From Agapetus fuscipes (lineage: Eukaryota; Arthropoda; Insecta; Trichoptera; Glossosomatidae), in assembly GCA_951799405.1 (NCBI GenBank), contig OX637353.1, positions 14,136,001 through 14,200,000 of the forward strand: 64,000 nucleotides of DNA, in the 5' to 3' direction. The translations under genes were made by a program, and so were the position numbers. Of this stretch, positions 54,531-63,895 are shown one piece after another. Every line of letters begins with the position of its first letter. The first letter of the stretch is position 1. A model generated the notes under the pieces. That model did not search any database and was not told the origin of the DNA. It saw nothing but the letters and a program-made list of their open reading frames with translations.

Positions 54531-54908
54531 ATGTATTCCAACGAGAGGCAGTCTGCCCCCGCATTGAGTTTTGGATGTAATGTGTGGTTTGTGTTTTCGT
54601 TTTGTACACTGTGTTCTGGGACTTGTTACGTGATTGCTGGCGCTGGACACATATCTGACACCACCGGCTGCTCCGCCCGTCAGTTCCAGTGCGCCAACGG
54701 GCGCTGCATTCCCTGCACCTGGGTGTGTGACAAGGAGGACGACTGCGACAACAACTCTGATGAGAACCCCAAGGAGTGCCAAGCTACAGAAGGCTGGGTG
54801 TTGCACGGCGAGGGGGCCCAGCGTAGAGACGCGGGCATGGGCGAGGACCCACGTAGCCCGCCAGGAGCTACTCCGGCAACGCCAACTTTAACTTCAACAT
54901 CATCCTGA
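54531..54908 (+). CDS. Orphan ORF/exon with hydrophobic leader and one LDLa domain
   Basis: ATG at 54531 opens 125 codons. Residues about 10-35 form a Cys/Val/Phe-rich hydrophobic stretch that could be a signal peptide or anchor. Residues about 44-83 match an LDL-receptor class A repeat: the [10 protein letters not shown] block, then [15 protein letters not shown] and a final Cys, including the acidic calcium-binding residues. The domain has seven cysteines, with an extra one in CIPCTWVC, instead of six. The last 40 residues are Gly/Pro/Thr-rich without recognisable domain. GC content is far above the flanks. It may be the 5' exon of an LDLR/LRP-like gene whose donor I could not place, or a retrocopy. 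No downstream exon was found in the window. Confidence 0.5.
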   Translation: MYSNERQSAPALSFGCNVWFVFSFCTLCSGTCYVIAGAGHISDTTGCSARQFQCANGRCIPCTWVCDKEDDCDNNSDENPKECQATEGWVLHGEGAQRRDAGMGEDPRSPPGATPATPTLTSTSS

Positions 54909-55093
54909 CATAAGCCGACACCCCGATTAGGATTAGGATTTAATTAATTTTATATAATGATCTTAATAATAATTTTTTTTTTTTTTTTTTAAATTTTTTG
55001 ATAATTTTAATATTATTATTTTTTATTTTTATTGTTGTTACGAGTATTATTTGATACCTATATTTTATTTAGTTTTTGTATTAAATAAGGCCT

Positions 55094-56250
55094 ATGTACG
55101 CCAACATAAGCTCGGTTCCACTTTGCAGAGACACCGCCAGAAACTTGCTCAGAGAGAATGAATGGGTGATTGGAACTTGGAATGTCAGAAGAATGAATGA
55201 GTGTAAGGAGAAGGAAATTGTGACTGTGATGAATGAAAAGAGAATACAAGTGATGGGTGTGACAGAGACAAAAATGAAAGGGAATGGTGAAAAAGTACTA
55301 ATGAATGGTGAATTGTATATCTGGTCAGGTGTAGAAGATGGGAATGAAAGACAAGGTGTTGGCGTGATCGTTAGTGAAAATGTGAAAGGATGCATAACGG
55401 GTTACAAAAGAGTCTCCCCAAGAATCTTGATTGTTAAATTTAAAACAAGCAAGATGAGAATTTTCTTAGTGGCCTGTTATGCTCCTGTAGATTCAGAATG
55501 TATGGAGGTGAAAATGAATTTTTGGAACGAGTTGAATGCAGCTGTGCGTGAAAGTAAGAAGAATGAATTCATTATAATTTTGGGTGATATGAATGGATGG
55601 GTAGGTAAACAAAGAGATGAATGTGTGAAAATTGTTGGTCCTAGTGGACGAGGTGTAGTCAATGATAATGGGCGACACCTGATAGCTTTGTGTGCAGAGC
55701 ACAGCCTTTTTGCATCAAACACATGGTTTCGGCACAAGGATGTGCATCTGTACACAAGGCAGATTGTGGGAAGTCGCACAATCATTGACTACATCTGTGT
55801 GGATGAAAGACTGAGAGGAGCCGTAAGAGATAGCCGTGTCTATCGCGGGCCTGAAATATGCAGTGACCACTATCTCTTATGCGCTAAAATAATGATTGGA
55901 GAAGTAAGAAAGAAGAAACGTAAGAAGAAAGTAAGAAAGCCAAGAATAAAAGTAGAAAGTCTGAGTGATGAAAACGTGAAAGTGAAGTATAAATCAGAAA
56001 TACAAAAAAAGTTAAGTGTGAATGAACTTGAAAAGAATGTGAATGAAAAAGATATTGAAAGCATGTGGAAGGATATGAAAGAAAGAATGATTGAATGTGC
56101 TCGAAAAGTATGTGGAGAAACGAAAGGTGGAAGATTAAAAGGGGATGCCTGGTGGAATGCTAAAGTAAAAGAGGCTGTGAAAGTAAAGAAGGAATGTTAC
56201 AAAAAGTTTCTGAACGACAGGAATGATAGAAAGCTAGAAGATGAATATAA
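55094..56250 (+). pseudogene. LINE-A AP-endonuclease domain and linker
   Basis: In-frame for about 385 codons up to the Harbinger insertion. Endonuclease/exonuclease/phosphatase motifs are visible: GTWNVRRM (residues ~27-34), TETK with the metal-binding Glu (~57-60), GDMNGWVG (~164) and SDH (~257-259). A lysine-rich linker follows (KKRKKKVRKPR). In RTE elements this enzyme nicks the target DNA to prime reverse transcription. There are no stops before the insertion. Confidence 0.85.
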
Positions 56251-56284
56251 AGCAGAGCATACACGGTCAATAATACTGACAGTA
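56251..56284 (+). repeat. Harbinger left terminal inverted repeat
   Basis: A perfect 34-bp inverted match to 60270-60303. It begins AGCAGAGCATACACGG and contains the CACGGTCAATAATACTG motif that recurs subterminally. Confidence 0.95.
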
Positions 56285-56420
56285 GGTATTGATAAAAGTA
56301 CTGAAGGTGCCCTTCTTCAGTATTTTCTGTGATTACACGATCATTATTACTGAAAGTATTACTGATGTTCGTTTAATTCACACGGTCATTATTACTGTCA
56401 ATATTATTCGTCAGTTCCCG
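56262..56420. repeat. Harbinger left subterminal repeats
   Basis: Near-copies of CACGRTCATTATTACTG lie inside the TIR, near 56335 (ACACGATCATTATTACTG) and near 56380 (CACGGTCATTATTACTG). Mirror copies exist at the right end. They are likely protein-binding sites. Confidence 0.7.
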
Positions 56421-56448
56421 CTTTCCATCCTTTAGTAGATAACTTAAC

Positions 56449-58841
56449 ATGGATAGAGCCTGTTTGGCAATAGTTATAGCTTCTGCTGTTGTAAAGAAAA
56501 GAAAAAAAAGAAGAATATGGGTTAAGGATTGGCTGTTGGAAAGAGACAGGTACACCCATTTAAACCTATTGAATGAAATAGTAGTTAAAAATCCTGCAGA
56601 TTTCAAAAATTATTTTCGAATGAGTGAAACAACGTTTTTAACTTTATTGGACATGGTTTCACCTCATATTAAAAAGCAAGACACTAATATGAGACAAAGT
56701 ATCAGTCCAAAAGAGCGACTCGCTGTTACTTTGCGATACCTGGCGACAGGAAGAAATTTTGCTGACCTCAAGTTCTCAGCATTGATTTCCCCAGCAGCAA
56801 TTAGTTCAATGATAATTGAAACATGTGAAACTCTCATCTATGTGCTTCGAGATTATATCAAGGTAAGTTGAACAAAAAAATTCAATTAGTAAAATATTTT
56901 ATTAGTATGTATAGGCATTTATACACTTTACAAAATTTTATTTTATTCACAAAATGTATGATAGTAGTCCTTCAAGTTATTTTTTGATGAAATGCCGTTA
57001 TCATCGATTGGATCATAATTGTTATTATTGTTTAAAATCATAATTTTTTGGGGGGAAGTGGTGGTGGTAGAAGGGACACGGACTGGACTAGGAAGGGTTC
57101 CGTTCAGTATTTGGGAAGGATTTGATGAATGGACTGGACTAGGAACGGTTCCGTTCAGTATTTGGGAAGGATTTGATGAATGAATAAGCAAATTATGTTG
57201 GGCCGAATAATTTTCAGAGTTAGAGTTGGTGGTACGAAGGAAATGGATTGGACTTGGAATGGGAGTTTCGTGTTGCATTTGGGAATAATTTGAGGAATGT
57301 GTGGAAAAATTATTTTGGACTGAAAAATTTTCAGAGGGAGAGCTGGTGGTAGTAAGGAAATTGATGGTACTAGGAACGGGAGTTTGGTTTAGGATTTGAG
57401 AAGGATTTGAGGAATGTGTAGGAAAATTATTTGGCCTTTGAGTTTTGTTAAGAAATGTTGAGGCAGACGGAGTCTGATGAATCCGGTTTGGAGATAGAGC
57501 CGGGTTTTGAAATTGTAGATCTCTTGGAAGGGTGTTAATAGGCAAAAACACTTTGTTTTGCGAATAATTTTGGGGTAAGGAAACATTTTTGGGGATGGGA
57601 GGACCATGCTGTTGTAGGTGACCAGAGCAGCGTAGGCAGGAAGATTGCGGCTCGTTGATTTTAACGGAGTTGTGATGCAGATTCCCCATTGTAGCCTCAA
57701 ATAAAATGTCGTTTATGGCCTTTTCGGCAAGTATTTTTTGGGTCGCATCCAAATTTTGCAATTTTGTAGCCCAAACTTTCGCTAAGTTAAGATTGTAATC
57801 TCCTTCTTTTTCCTTGGTCAGGTACTCACACGCTAAATTCAGCAGCTCTGATTGTTTATTACATTTTTTTTGTTTTTTGGATTTTCTGTTGTAATTTATT
57901 GAAGTCGAAGGCTGAGTGATAACATCGTCCTCTGGAATTATGTTTGTAGTTTCTTGAGCCTAAAAAATAAAACAAGAGTTAAAAAATTCCTCGATGTTCA
58001 TATTTCATGCTTTAAAAATGATTGACATTCTTTGTAACTAATTACAGCAAATTTTTATTGCTACTAATAATAACAATCTTATTATTATTTAAAAAATATT
58101 TTTTTTTTTTTACAGCTTCCCTTAACAGAAGAGGAATGGTTATTAACTGCAGCAGAATTCAGCAAGAACTGCCACTTTCCTACTTGTCTCGGAGCTCTTG
58201 ATGGAAAGCATATCGCCATAAAAAAACCGGCTAATACCTCCTCTCTGTATTATAATTATAAAGGACACTTTAGCATTGTTTTAATGGCATTGGTCAATGC
58301 AAATAAGGAATTTATAATGGTGGATGTAGGAGCTAATGGTAGGATCTCCGACGGTGGGGTCCTCTTTTATACAAAATTTTGGGATTTGTTTCTAAAAAAG
58401 CAATTGCATATTCCACCTCCCACAAAGTTACCAGGTTCAGAGGATTATTTTCCTTACGTTTTTGTGGCAGATGAGGCCTTTGCTTTGCACTGCAACCTTA
58501 TGAAACCATACCCTCAAAAAAAATGTACAAAGGAGCAAGATACTTTCAATAAACGACTGTCCACAGCTCGATGTGTAGTCGAAAATGCCTTTGGCATTCT
58601 CGCATCAAGATTTGGTGTGTTTCAAAAGCCAATAAATCTTGGTCCTGACAAAGCAACAAAAATTACACTAGCATGCTGCTATCTGCATAATTACTTAAAA
58701 AAGGAATCTCTAAACTTTAGTGCACAAAACGAAATTGAAAGCATAGATGTAGGGGCTAGTCTTCGTGAAGAACATAGTAGGAATGCAAGCGACGCAAAAT
58801 CCACAAGGGATAAATATTGTACATATTTTAATCTTACATAA
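56449..58841 (+). CDS. Harbinger DDE transposase, two exons, intact
   Basis: Exon 1 is 56449-56862 (138 codons, donor GTAAGT). Exon 2 is 58116-58841 (241 codons plus stop, acceptor TTTTTACAG). Joined in phase 0 they give 379 residues. The N-terminal half holds a basic stretch (KKRKKRR) and a helical region with [12 protein letters not shown] and [20 protein letters not shown], as in Harbinger nucleases. The C-terminal half is a DDE_Tnp_4 fold. The catalytic triad is read as D167 (GALDGKH), D257 (FVADEAF) and E294 (CVVENAFG), with ANGRISDGG between. Length and motifs match a full-size family member. The protein should cut and paste the element in the nucleus. No stop or frameshift was seen. 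Confidence 0.9.
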
Positions 58842-59436
58842 TAATTTGTCATAATACTTTTGCAAATGTTAATTTTTTATTTCAAAAAATTTAATACTGA
58901 AATTTATGGTAAAAACCAAACAATCAAAATCATACCTGTTCCTCTTCCTCGTTTTCCACATCAATCGACGAGTGGGTTTCGAATGGCTGCTCGATTTTAT
59001 CAAGAAATTGAAGAGCATAAAATACCCATGACGACGGAGTGTAAATGTCTTCGGTACCACATCCAGACCTTTAATAACATAATAAATTCATTTCATATTT
59101 TCTTTTTTATATAATTATTATAAAAACAACTATACCTAATGCCTAAATAAAATTTTACTAAGAAAATCAAAATGTTGGTATATATTCTCACCTTTTCGAA
59201 GATTCAATTTTCTTAAGTTCTTTTCGAAAATTTGATCTTAATGTATTTATTTTTTTCCTGACATCGGAAATTTCCGCGTTAGGTTTTATTTTTTTGTACA
59301 AAGGCAATAATTTATTTAAGGCTTCCATCCTTTTATTTTTTTTCATGTAATTTGGATCTGTGGAGCTCCACAATTCGGGCATGGATTCAAAAGTATGAAT
59401 AAATAATTTAAGATCTTCGTCCATATTATCCTCCAT
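56943..59436 (-). CDS. Harbinger MADF/Myb-like accessory protein, three exons, intact
   Basis: On the minus strand: exon 1 59436-59192, exon 2 59068-58936, exon 3 57959-56943. All GT/AG borders and phases agree, giving 464 residues. Residues ~1-95 form a MADF (SANT/Myb-like) domain: [13 protein letters not shown], then [20 protein letters not shown]-type [12 protein letters not shown], and [23 protein letters not shown] lysine-rich segment (KSKKQKK) and a helix ([16 protein letters not shown]) follow. The C-terminal ~230 residues are Asn/Ser/Pro-rich with tandem SSNPSQILN units. In Harbingers this protein binds element ends and helps bring the transposase to the nucleus. ATG 59436 immediately follows TTTGCAG, which may be an acceptor of a 5' UTR intron. 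An in-frame ATG at 59454 is the alternative. Confidence 0.85.
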
Positions 59437-59492
59437 CTGCAAATTATTTAACAAAATGTAAATGAAGTTATGATTAATATTTTCGTTATTAA

Positions 59493-59827
59493 CCCTCCGA
59501 GTACCATGGGGTCCTTTTGGGACCCAACACTTTTACGAGAATTTAACTTTCTCTGCTGTATGACCTTTGTAAACTCCGTTTTAAAATATTGTTTCTTCAG
59601 AAAATACAAGAAAAAACAAGTTGCACCTTTTATTTATTTTTGGGCATAAGTTAAAAGATGAGTAAACTTGAAGGTAAAATTCATTATTAGCATTCAAAAA
59701 CATGTGAAAGTACCAAGTTTCAACTTCCTATTCAATAACCCAAGATTTAAAATGGAAAAAAATATTTGGGGTCCAAAAAGGACCCCTGTGGTACTTGACT
59801 TTCATGAGGACCGTGGTACCCAGAGGT
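59493..59827. mobile_element. TTAA-flanked MITE (piggyBac-like) inside the Harbinger
   Basis: Starts TTAA|CCCTCCGAGTACC and ends GGTACCCAGAGG before TTTAAA, so TTAA stands on both sides. Internal inverted blocks GGTCCTTTTGGGACC and GGTCCAAAAAGGACC are present. No coding capacity. It lies upstream of the MADF start codon. Confidence 0.6.
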
Positions 59828-60119
59828 TTAAATTCACAGTATTTTAAAAATAATCTTGTACTTACTTTGGATGCACGAGTTTTTGCACAATTTAATAACT
59901 GAGGAAGATAAATTTATCGTAATTAAACTTAATTTAACTTAATTTAAAACGTAATTTAACTTAAATTCGTAAGAAAATAAGCAGGCTTCACGTTTTCAGA
60001 GAAAATAAACGGCAACTCTACAAAAAGCAAACCAACGTCGAACTCCAAGATTTCATCAATTAGATGGCACGTGTTTTCACAACCTAAACCCGCCTCATTA
60101 CTGAAGAATGAAGCAAACC

Positions 60120-60269
60120 CGGCCACACGGTCATTATTACTGTCAGTATCCCCACTACTCGGCGACCAGAACTGAGGAATGAATGGATTGAAGCATCAAT
60201 CTTCAGTACCCTCTTCAGTACTTCAATACCTCGGATTACACGATCAGTATTACTGACAATATTTTTCGA
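60120..60269. repeat. Harbinger right subterminal repeats
   Basis: CACGGTCATTATTACTG occurs near 60126 and ACACGATCAGTATTACTG near 60238. These match the left-end motif in sequence and approximate spacing. Confidence 0.7.
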
Positions 60270-60303
60270 TACTGTCAGTATTATTGACCGTGTATGCTCT
60301 GCT
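60270..60303 (-). repeat. Harbinger right terminal inverted repeat
   Basis: The reverse complement of 56251-56284 without mismatch, followed directly by the TAA duplication. Confidence 0.95.
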
Positions 60304-62159
60304 TAAGATAGCCAAGCGAATGGCGAAGAATGTAGTTTATGAAAGCAAAGCGAATGAACAGAGAAAGATTGATGAAAAAATGAACAGAAGTTTCACCGAC
60401 AGTAGGAAGGAATTCTGGAGATGGGTCGGTACCATTAGGAATAAAGATTCTGCATTGACCACCCCAGGAATCAAAAGTGCTGTTGGTGAGATGGTATGGG
60501 AGAATGATGAAGTATGTAAGAGATGGAAAGAATATTTTGAAGGGATTTTTGGTCGGGGCGAAAGAAATTTGTTTAGAAAAATGACAGAAGAGAATGAATT
60601 TAGGATTTTGAAAGAGGAAATAAAAGTATCTATTGAATGTTTGAAGAATGGAAAGTCTGCTGGGTTTGATGGAATAAATGGTGAAATGTTGAAAGTAGGA
60701 GGTGAATGCGTGATAGATTGGATGTACGAATTATGTAAGCTTTGTGTGAATGCAGGAGTAGTACCGATGGATTGGAGGAAGGCAGTCATTGTTCCCATTT
60801 ACAAAGGTAAAGGGGACAAAAAAGACTGTCAGAACTTCAGACCAATCAGTCTACTCAGTATACCAGGAAAAGTCTTCTGTAAGGTGATTATAAAAAATGT
60901 GATTCTGACTACTAGTGAAAGGATTTCCGATATACAGTCCGGCTTTATGGCCGGTAGAGGCTGTGTTGATCAGATTTTTACTCTACGACAACTTGTTGAA
61001 AAACAATTGTCGGTGAGGCGGAAGCTGTTCACGGCCTTTGTAGATCTGGAAAAGGCTTTTGACTCAGTAGACAGAGGTATGTTATGGGATGTTTTGAAAG
61101 CATACGGAGTGAATGGGGCTCTCCTAGGTGCGGTGCATGCAAACTATGAAAATAGTAAGGCATGTGTTCGTATTGATGGTGAGTATAGTGAGTGGTTTGA
61201 AGTTTATAAGGGTGTGAGGCAAGGATGTGTGATGAGTCCATGGCTATTTAACATAGTCATGGACAAGTGTGTTAGAGATGCTCGACTTAATGATTGTGGA
61301 TTGACGATAGGAGAGAGCAAAGTGAGTGTTTAACTGTATGCAGATGATGCAGTTCTTGTTTCTGATTCAGCAGTAGAATTGCAAACAATGCTCTCTAGAT
61401 TGAATGAAGCTTTGTTAGGTAACCATCTGAAGTTGAATGCAAGTAAGACGAAAGTATTGATTTTTGAAAGAGATGATGAAAGTATGAATTATGAATTTAA
61501 AATTAATGGAATGAATGTTGATGTCGTAAATGAGTTTGTATACCTGGGAAGTATGTTTGAAAAAGATGGAAGAATGACCGGTGAATTTGAAAGAAGAGTA
61601 ATGAAGGGCAGGTGTGTACTGGGTGCCACAGCTTGTATCGCCAAAAATCAAAACATATCAAAAATGCTCGATTGGCGGTACGCAGTGGCATACTTTTACC
61701 CACCTTGATGTATGGAAGCGAGGCCTGGACGGTGAATGAAAGTGAAATTAGTAAAGTCCATACTGTTGAAATGGACTTTCTAAGAAGTATGATTGGGAAA
61801 AAACGGAGTGACAGGGTGAGGAATGATTTTGTAAGAGAAGAATGTGGTGCAAGAGAAAGTGTGAAAGTGAAGATTAAAAGAAGTTTGTTAAGATGGTTTG
61901 GGCATATGGAGAGAATGAATGAGGAAAGACTGACGAAGAAAGTATATGTTGGTAGAATAGATGGATGTCGTGGTAGAGGAAGACCGAGAAAGGTATGGAT
62001 GGACCAAATATCCGAAATTGCGAATGAATGGAATATCCAGAGTCATAATAAAAGAAGAGCTTGTATGAAGAAGGTTATGACTCTGGAGGAAATGAAAGAA
62101 GTATGTAAGGATAGAAAGAAATGGCGGTTGATCTGTGATGTTGGCGGCTGGGGTTTGTT
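60304..62159 (+). pseudogene. LINE-A reverse transcriptase and C-terminal region, disrupted
   Basis: Continues the frame broken at 56250. RT blocks in order: NFRPISLLSIPGKVF, QSGFMAGRGCVDQ, AFVDLEKAFDSVDRG, GVRQGCVMSPWLFN, an in-frame TAA, and LYADDAVL with the catalytic YADD. After the thumb region comes RWFGHMERM, then GRGRPRKVWMDQISEIANEW. A 1-base deletion near 61660 shifts the frame, which resumes in another register to about 62159. The copy cannot make full-length protein. Confidence 0.85.
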
Positions 62160-62254
62160 AAAGTAAAATTGGTTTTGTGATTTAGTTTTTTATGTCAATG
62201 TATAGGTATATTGTTGTTTATTGATTTTAAAAATGTAATTTGTCATGTATGTTC

Positions 62255-62512
62255 CTTGACTTATAGGTTGTTATGCGGCTGACCACCCATACTGTAAAAA
62301 AAATTGGTTCACTTTGCCAATGTCACCCCTGTTTCAGGGAAGGACGGCAAGAGTTGCAAGGCTTATGTTCATTTGAGATTGGGTTTTTATATTGTAGGTC
62401 CACATGCGGCATGTGTTAGCGCGAAATTATACATATCTGCTTGTGGGAATGCTTTTAATATAAATCTTAAATGATATATATCTTTGCAGCTTAGATTAGA
62501 TTAGATTAGATT
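62255..62512 (+). repeat. LINE-A tail of the Harbinger-split copy
   Basis: Continues the 3' UTR and is nearly identical to 45685-45930. Ends TTAGATTAGATTAGATT. Confidence 0.9.
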
Positions 62513-62609
62513 GAGTATTCGAGAAAAATGTATGTGAACTTGAAAAGCACCTCTGGCGAAACAAGTTTCGAAGCATTTTTTGCCACAGGTGCTTTTAAAG
62601 TTTATATAT

Positions 62610-62690
62610 TTTTTTAAGAAAGCCTGTGCGGGAGACTCTCTAGGTTCAAGAGACTCTATGACACTTGTTATAACTTATAGTGCCGCAGAG
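62610..62690 (-). mobile_element. Detached SINE-A 3' module
   Basis: AGCCTGTGCGGGAGACTCTC to TAGTGCCGCAGAGGTG. The same module is attached to SINE-A at 19600, 23900 and 50400. Confidence 0.6.
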
Positions 62691-62905
62691 GTGTTGTTGA
62701 TGTGGCAGTTGTCCTTGTCCGGTTGCAGGGTCGTTAGCTGCGCAGTGCTATGGTGTGTGTTACGTTGCGTTGTGTTTTGAGACACTGAGAGGAAATGGCG
62801 ATTGATATTGGATTTGAATAGGGTAAGGTTAAATTGGGATGGAAACACAGATACCGGTAACTCATTCCATAAGCGGGCAGTTTGGCAGAGGAATGAGTCG
62901 TGAAA
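62690..62905 (-). pseudogene. CR1-like LINE C-terminal fragment
   Basis: Minus strand: MRTWCFHDSFLCQTARLWNE, then LPVSVFPSQFNLTLFKSNIN and RHFL. The phrase resembles the end of many insect CR1/jockey-type RT ORFs. The ORF's upstream part is replaced by a MITE end at 62925-62981. Confidence 0.7.
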
Positions 62906-63211
62906 ACACCAAGTTCTCATAGTTGTACATTTTTCTCGAATACTCAATACTTCGCGTATTGTGAAATAACTCGTACTACGGGTACAGAGCGCAAACACAG
63001 TGTTGGAAGTCAGATAAGAAAGGAGTGACAGTTGCCCAATCAAGTGAAAACTTCCTGACACATTCTCGAACATATTGAAGGGTTGTTTCCATTCTTGTTT
63101 ATTTGGAAACGTTGAATTGTTTGATGTGCTAAAGAAAATTGCACCTTACTGCTATAAAAACGTTTTTATTTTTACTTTGATTTACCCCGATAAAACATTG
63201 CGTTAAATCCC

Positions 63212-63732
63212 ATCTATAATCTTAGTTGCAAAGATATATTACAATTTAAAGTTCATATTAAATGCATGCCCGCAAACAGACACGTGTAAATTCGTTCTTA
63301 CGAATGCTGCGTGTGTACTAATAAAATAAAATCCAAACCTCAAATGAACATAAAACCTGAAACTTGTTCTGACCTTCCATAAAAAATGGTGACATTGATG
63401 ATGATAAGGATCAGTGATCTGTGATAAGGATGTACTGACTTCTTCAGGGCTTGTACTTAGACTCTAAGTACAAGCCCTGAAGAAGTCAGTCATACGTTAC
63501 TGACGAAACGTAGCAGCCTTCTAAAAAGAATAAATCAGCCTACAAAAGAATTATTTCACCATGGTCTACAAGCCCGAAAAGATGGATTTTACATCCTTAT
63601 CATCATCATCTGAAGGCGGCCATGAAAGCCTAAAAACACTTATAATGGTGACATTGTTTGCCAATGTTAAACATTTTTTTTACAATATACCCATATTATT
63701 TTACAATATGGGTGGTTAGCGTCATACCAAAT
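63212..63732 (-). repeat. LINE-A tail split by a Penelope-like insertion
   Basis: Halves 63212-63397 and 63657-63732 flank 63398-63643 with a 13-bp duplication. Confidence 0.75.
63398..63643 (+). mobile_element. Penelope-like insertion with perfect hairpin
   Basis: 246 bp flanked by the 13-bp duplication AATGGTGACATTG (63385-63397, 63644-63656). It holds a perfect 28-bp inverted repeat with a 1-base loop (63434-63461 / 63463-63490) and a hammerhead-like core at 63477-63511. An outer inverted pair GATAAGGATGT / ACATCCTTATC is also present. Confidence 0.65.
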
Positions 63733-63895
63733 CACACCATGGACCAATATATAAAAGACAAAGATTGGGTACGTCTGTTTATTTCCATAGCAACAAACGT
63801 CCCATGGTACCAGTAGGTAAACCACAAAAAAATGAGACCTAAACGGACGGTTGCCTGGAAAGTGATTATTGTTATAATGCGATCTCACTTCTATA

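Larger units (their letters stand above)
56251..60303. mobile_element. Complete PIF/Harbinger DNA transposon
   Basis: 4053 bp with perfect 34-bp terminal inverted repeats (56251-56284, 60270-60303). It is flanked by TAA at 56248-56250 and 60304-60306, the 3-bp target duplication typical of Harbinger. Removing the element plus one TAA restores the LINE-A reading frame, so the borders are well supported. It carries both genes expected of an autonomous Harbinger: a DDE transposase (+) and a MADF/Myb-like protein (-). It also holds subterminal repeats and a nested TTAA-flanked MITE. Confidence 0.93.
55086..62512 (+). mobile_element. RTE-like LINE (family A), longest copy, split by a Harbinger
   Basis: The coding order is AP-type endonuclease, reverse transcriptase, GRGRPRKVW C-terminal region, then the ~245-bp tail ending in (TTAGA)n. 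The element is interrupted at 56250/60304 by the Harbinger transposon. Other lesions are a TAA inside the frame at about 61330, just before YADDAVL, and a 1-base deletion near 61660 relative to the copy at 44846. A single ORF, an APE endonuclease, a short 3' region and a microsatellite end fit the RTE clade. The clade call is from motif memory. The 5' limit is uncertain. Confidence 0.8.
62513..62981. mobile_element. Split MITE, subfamily 2, with other inserts
   Basis: The interior-type start GAGTATTCGAGAAAAATG at 62513 and the right end TAACTCGTACTACGGG at 62981 bracket a SINE-A module and a CR1-like fragment. Confidence 0.45.

Noticed and set aside
54930..54960. GATTAGGATTAGGATTT as insect TTAGG telomere-like repeat.
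   Set aside because: The period is six (GATTAG) and only two units exist.
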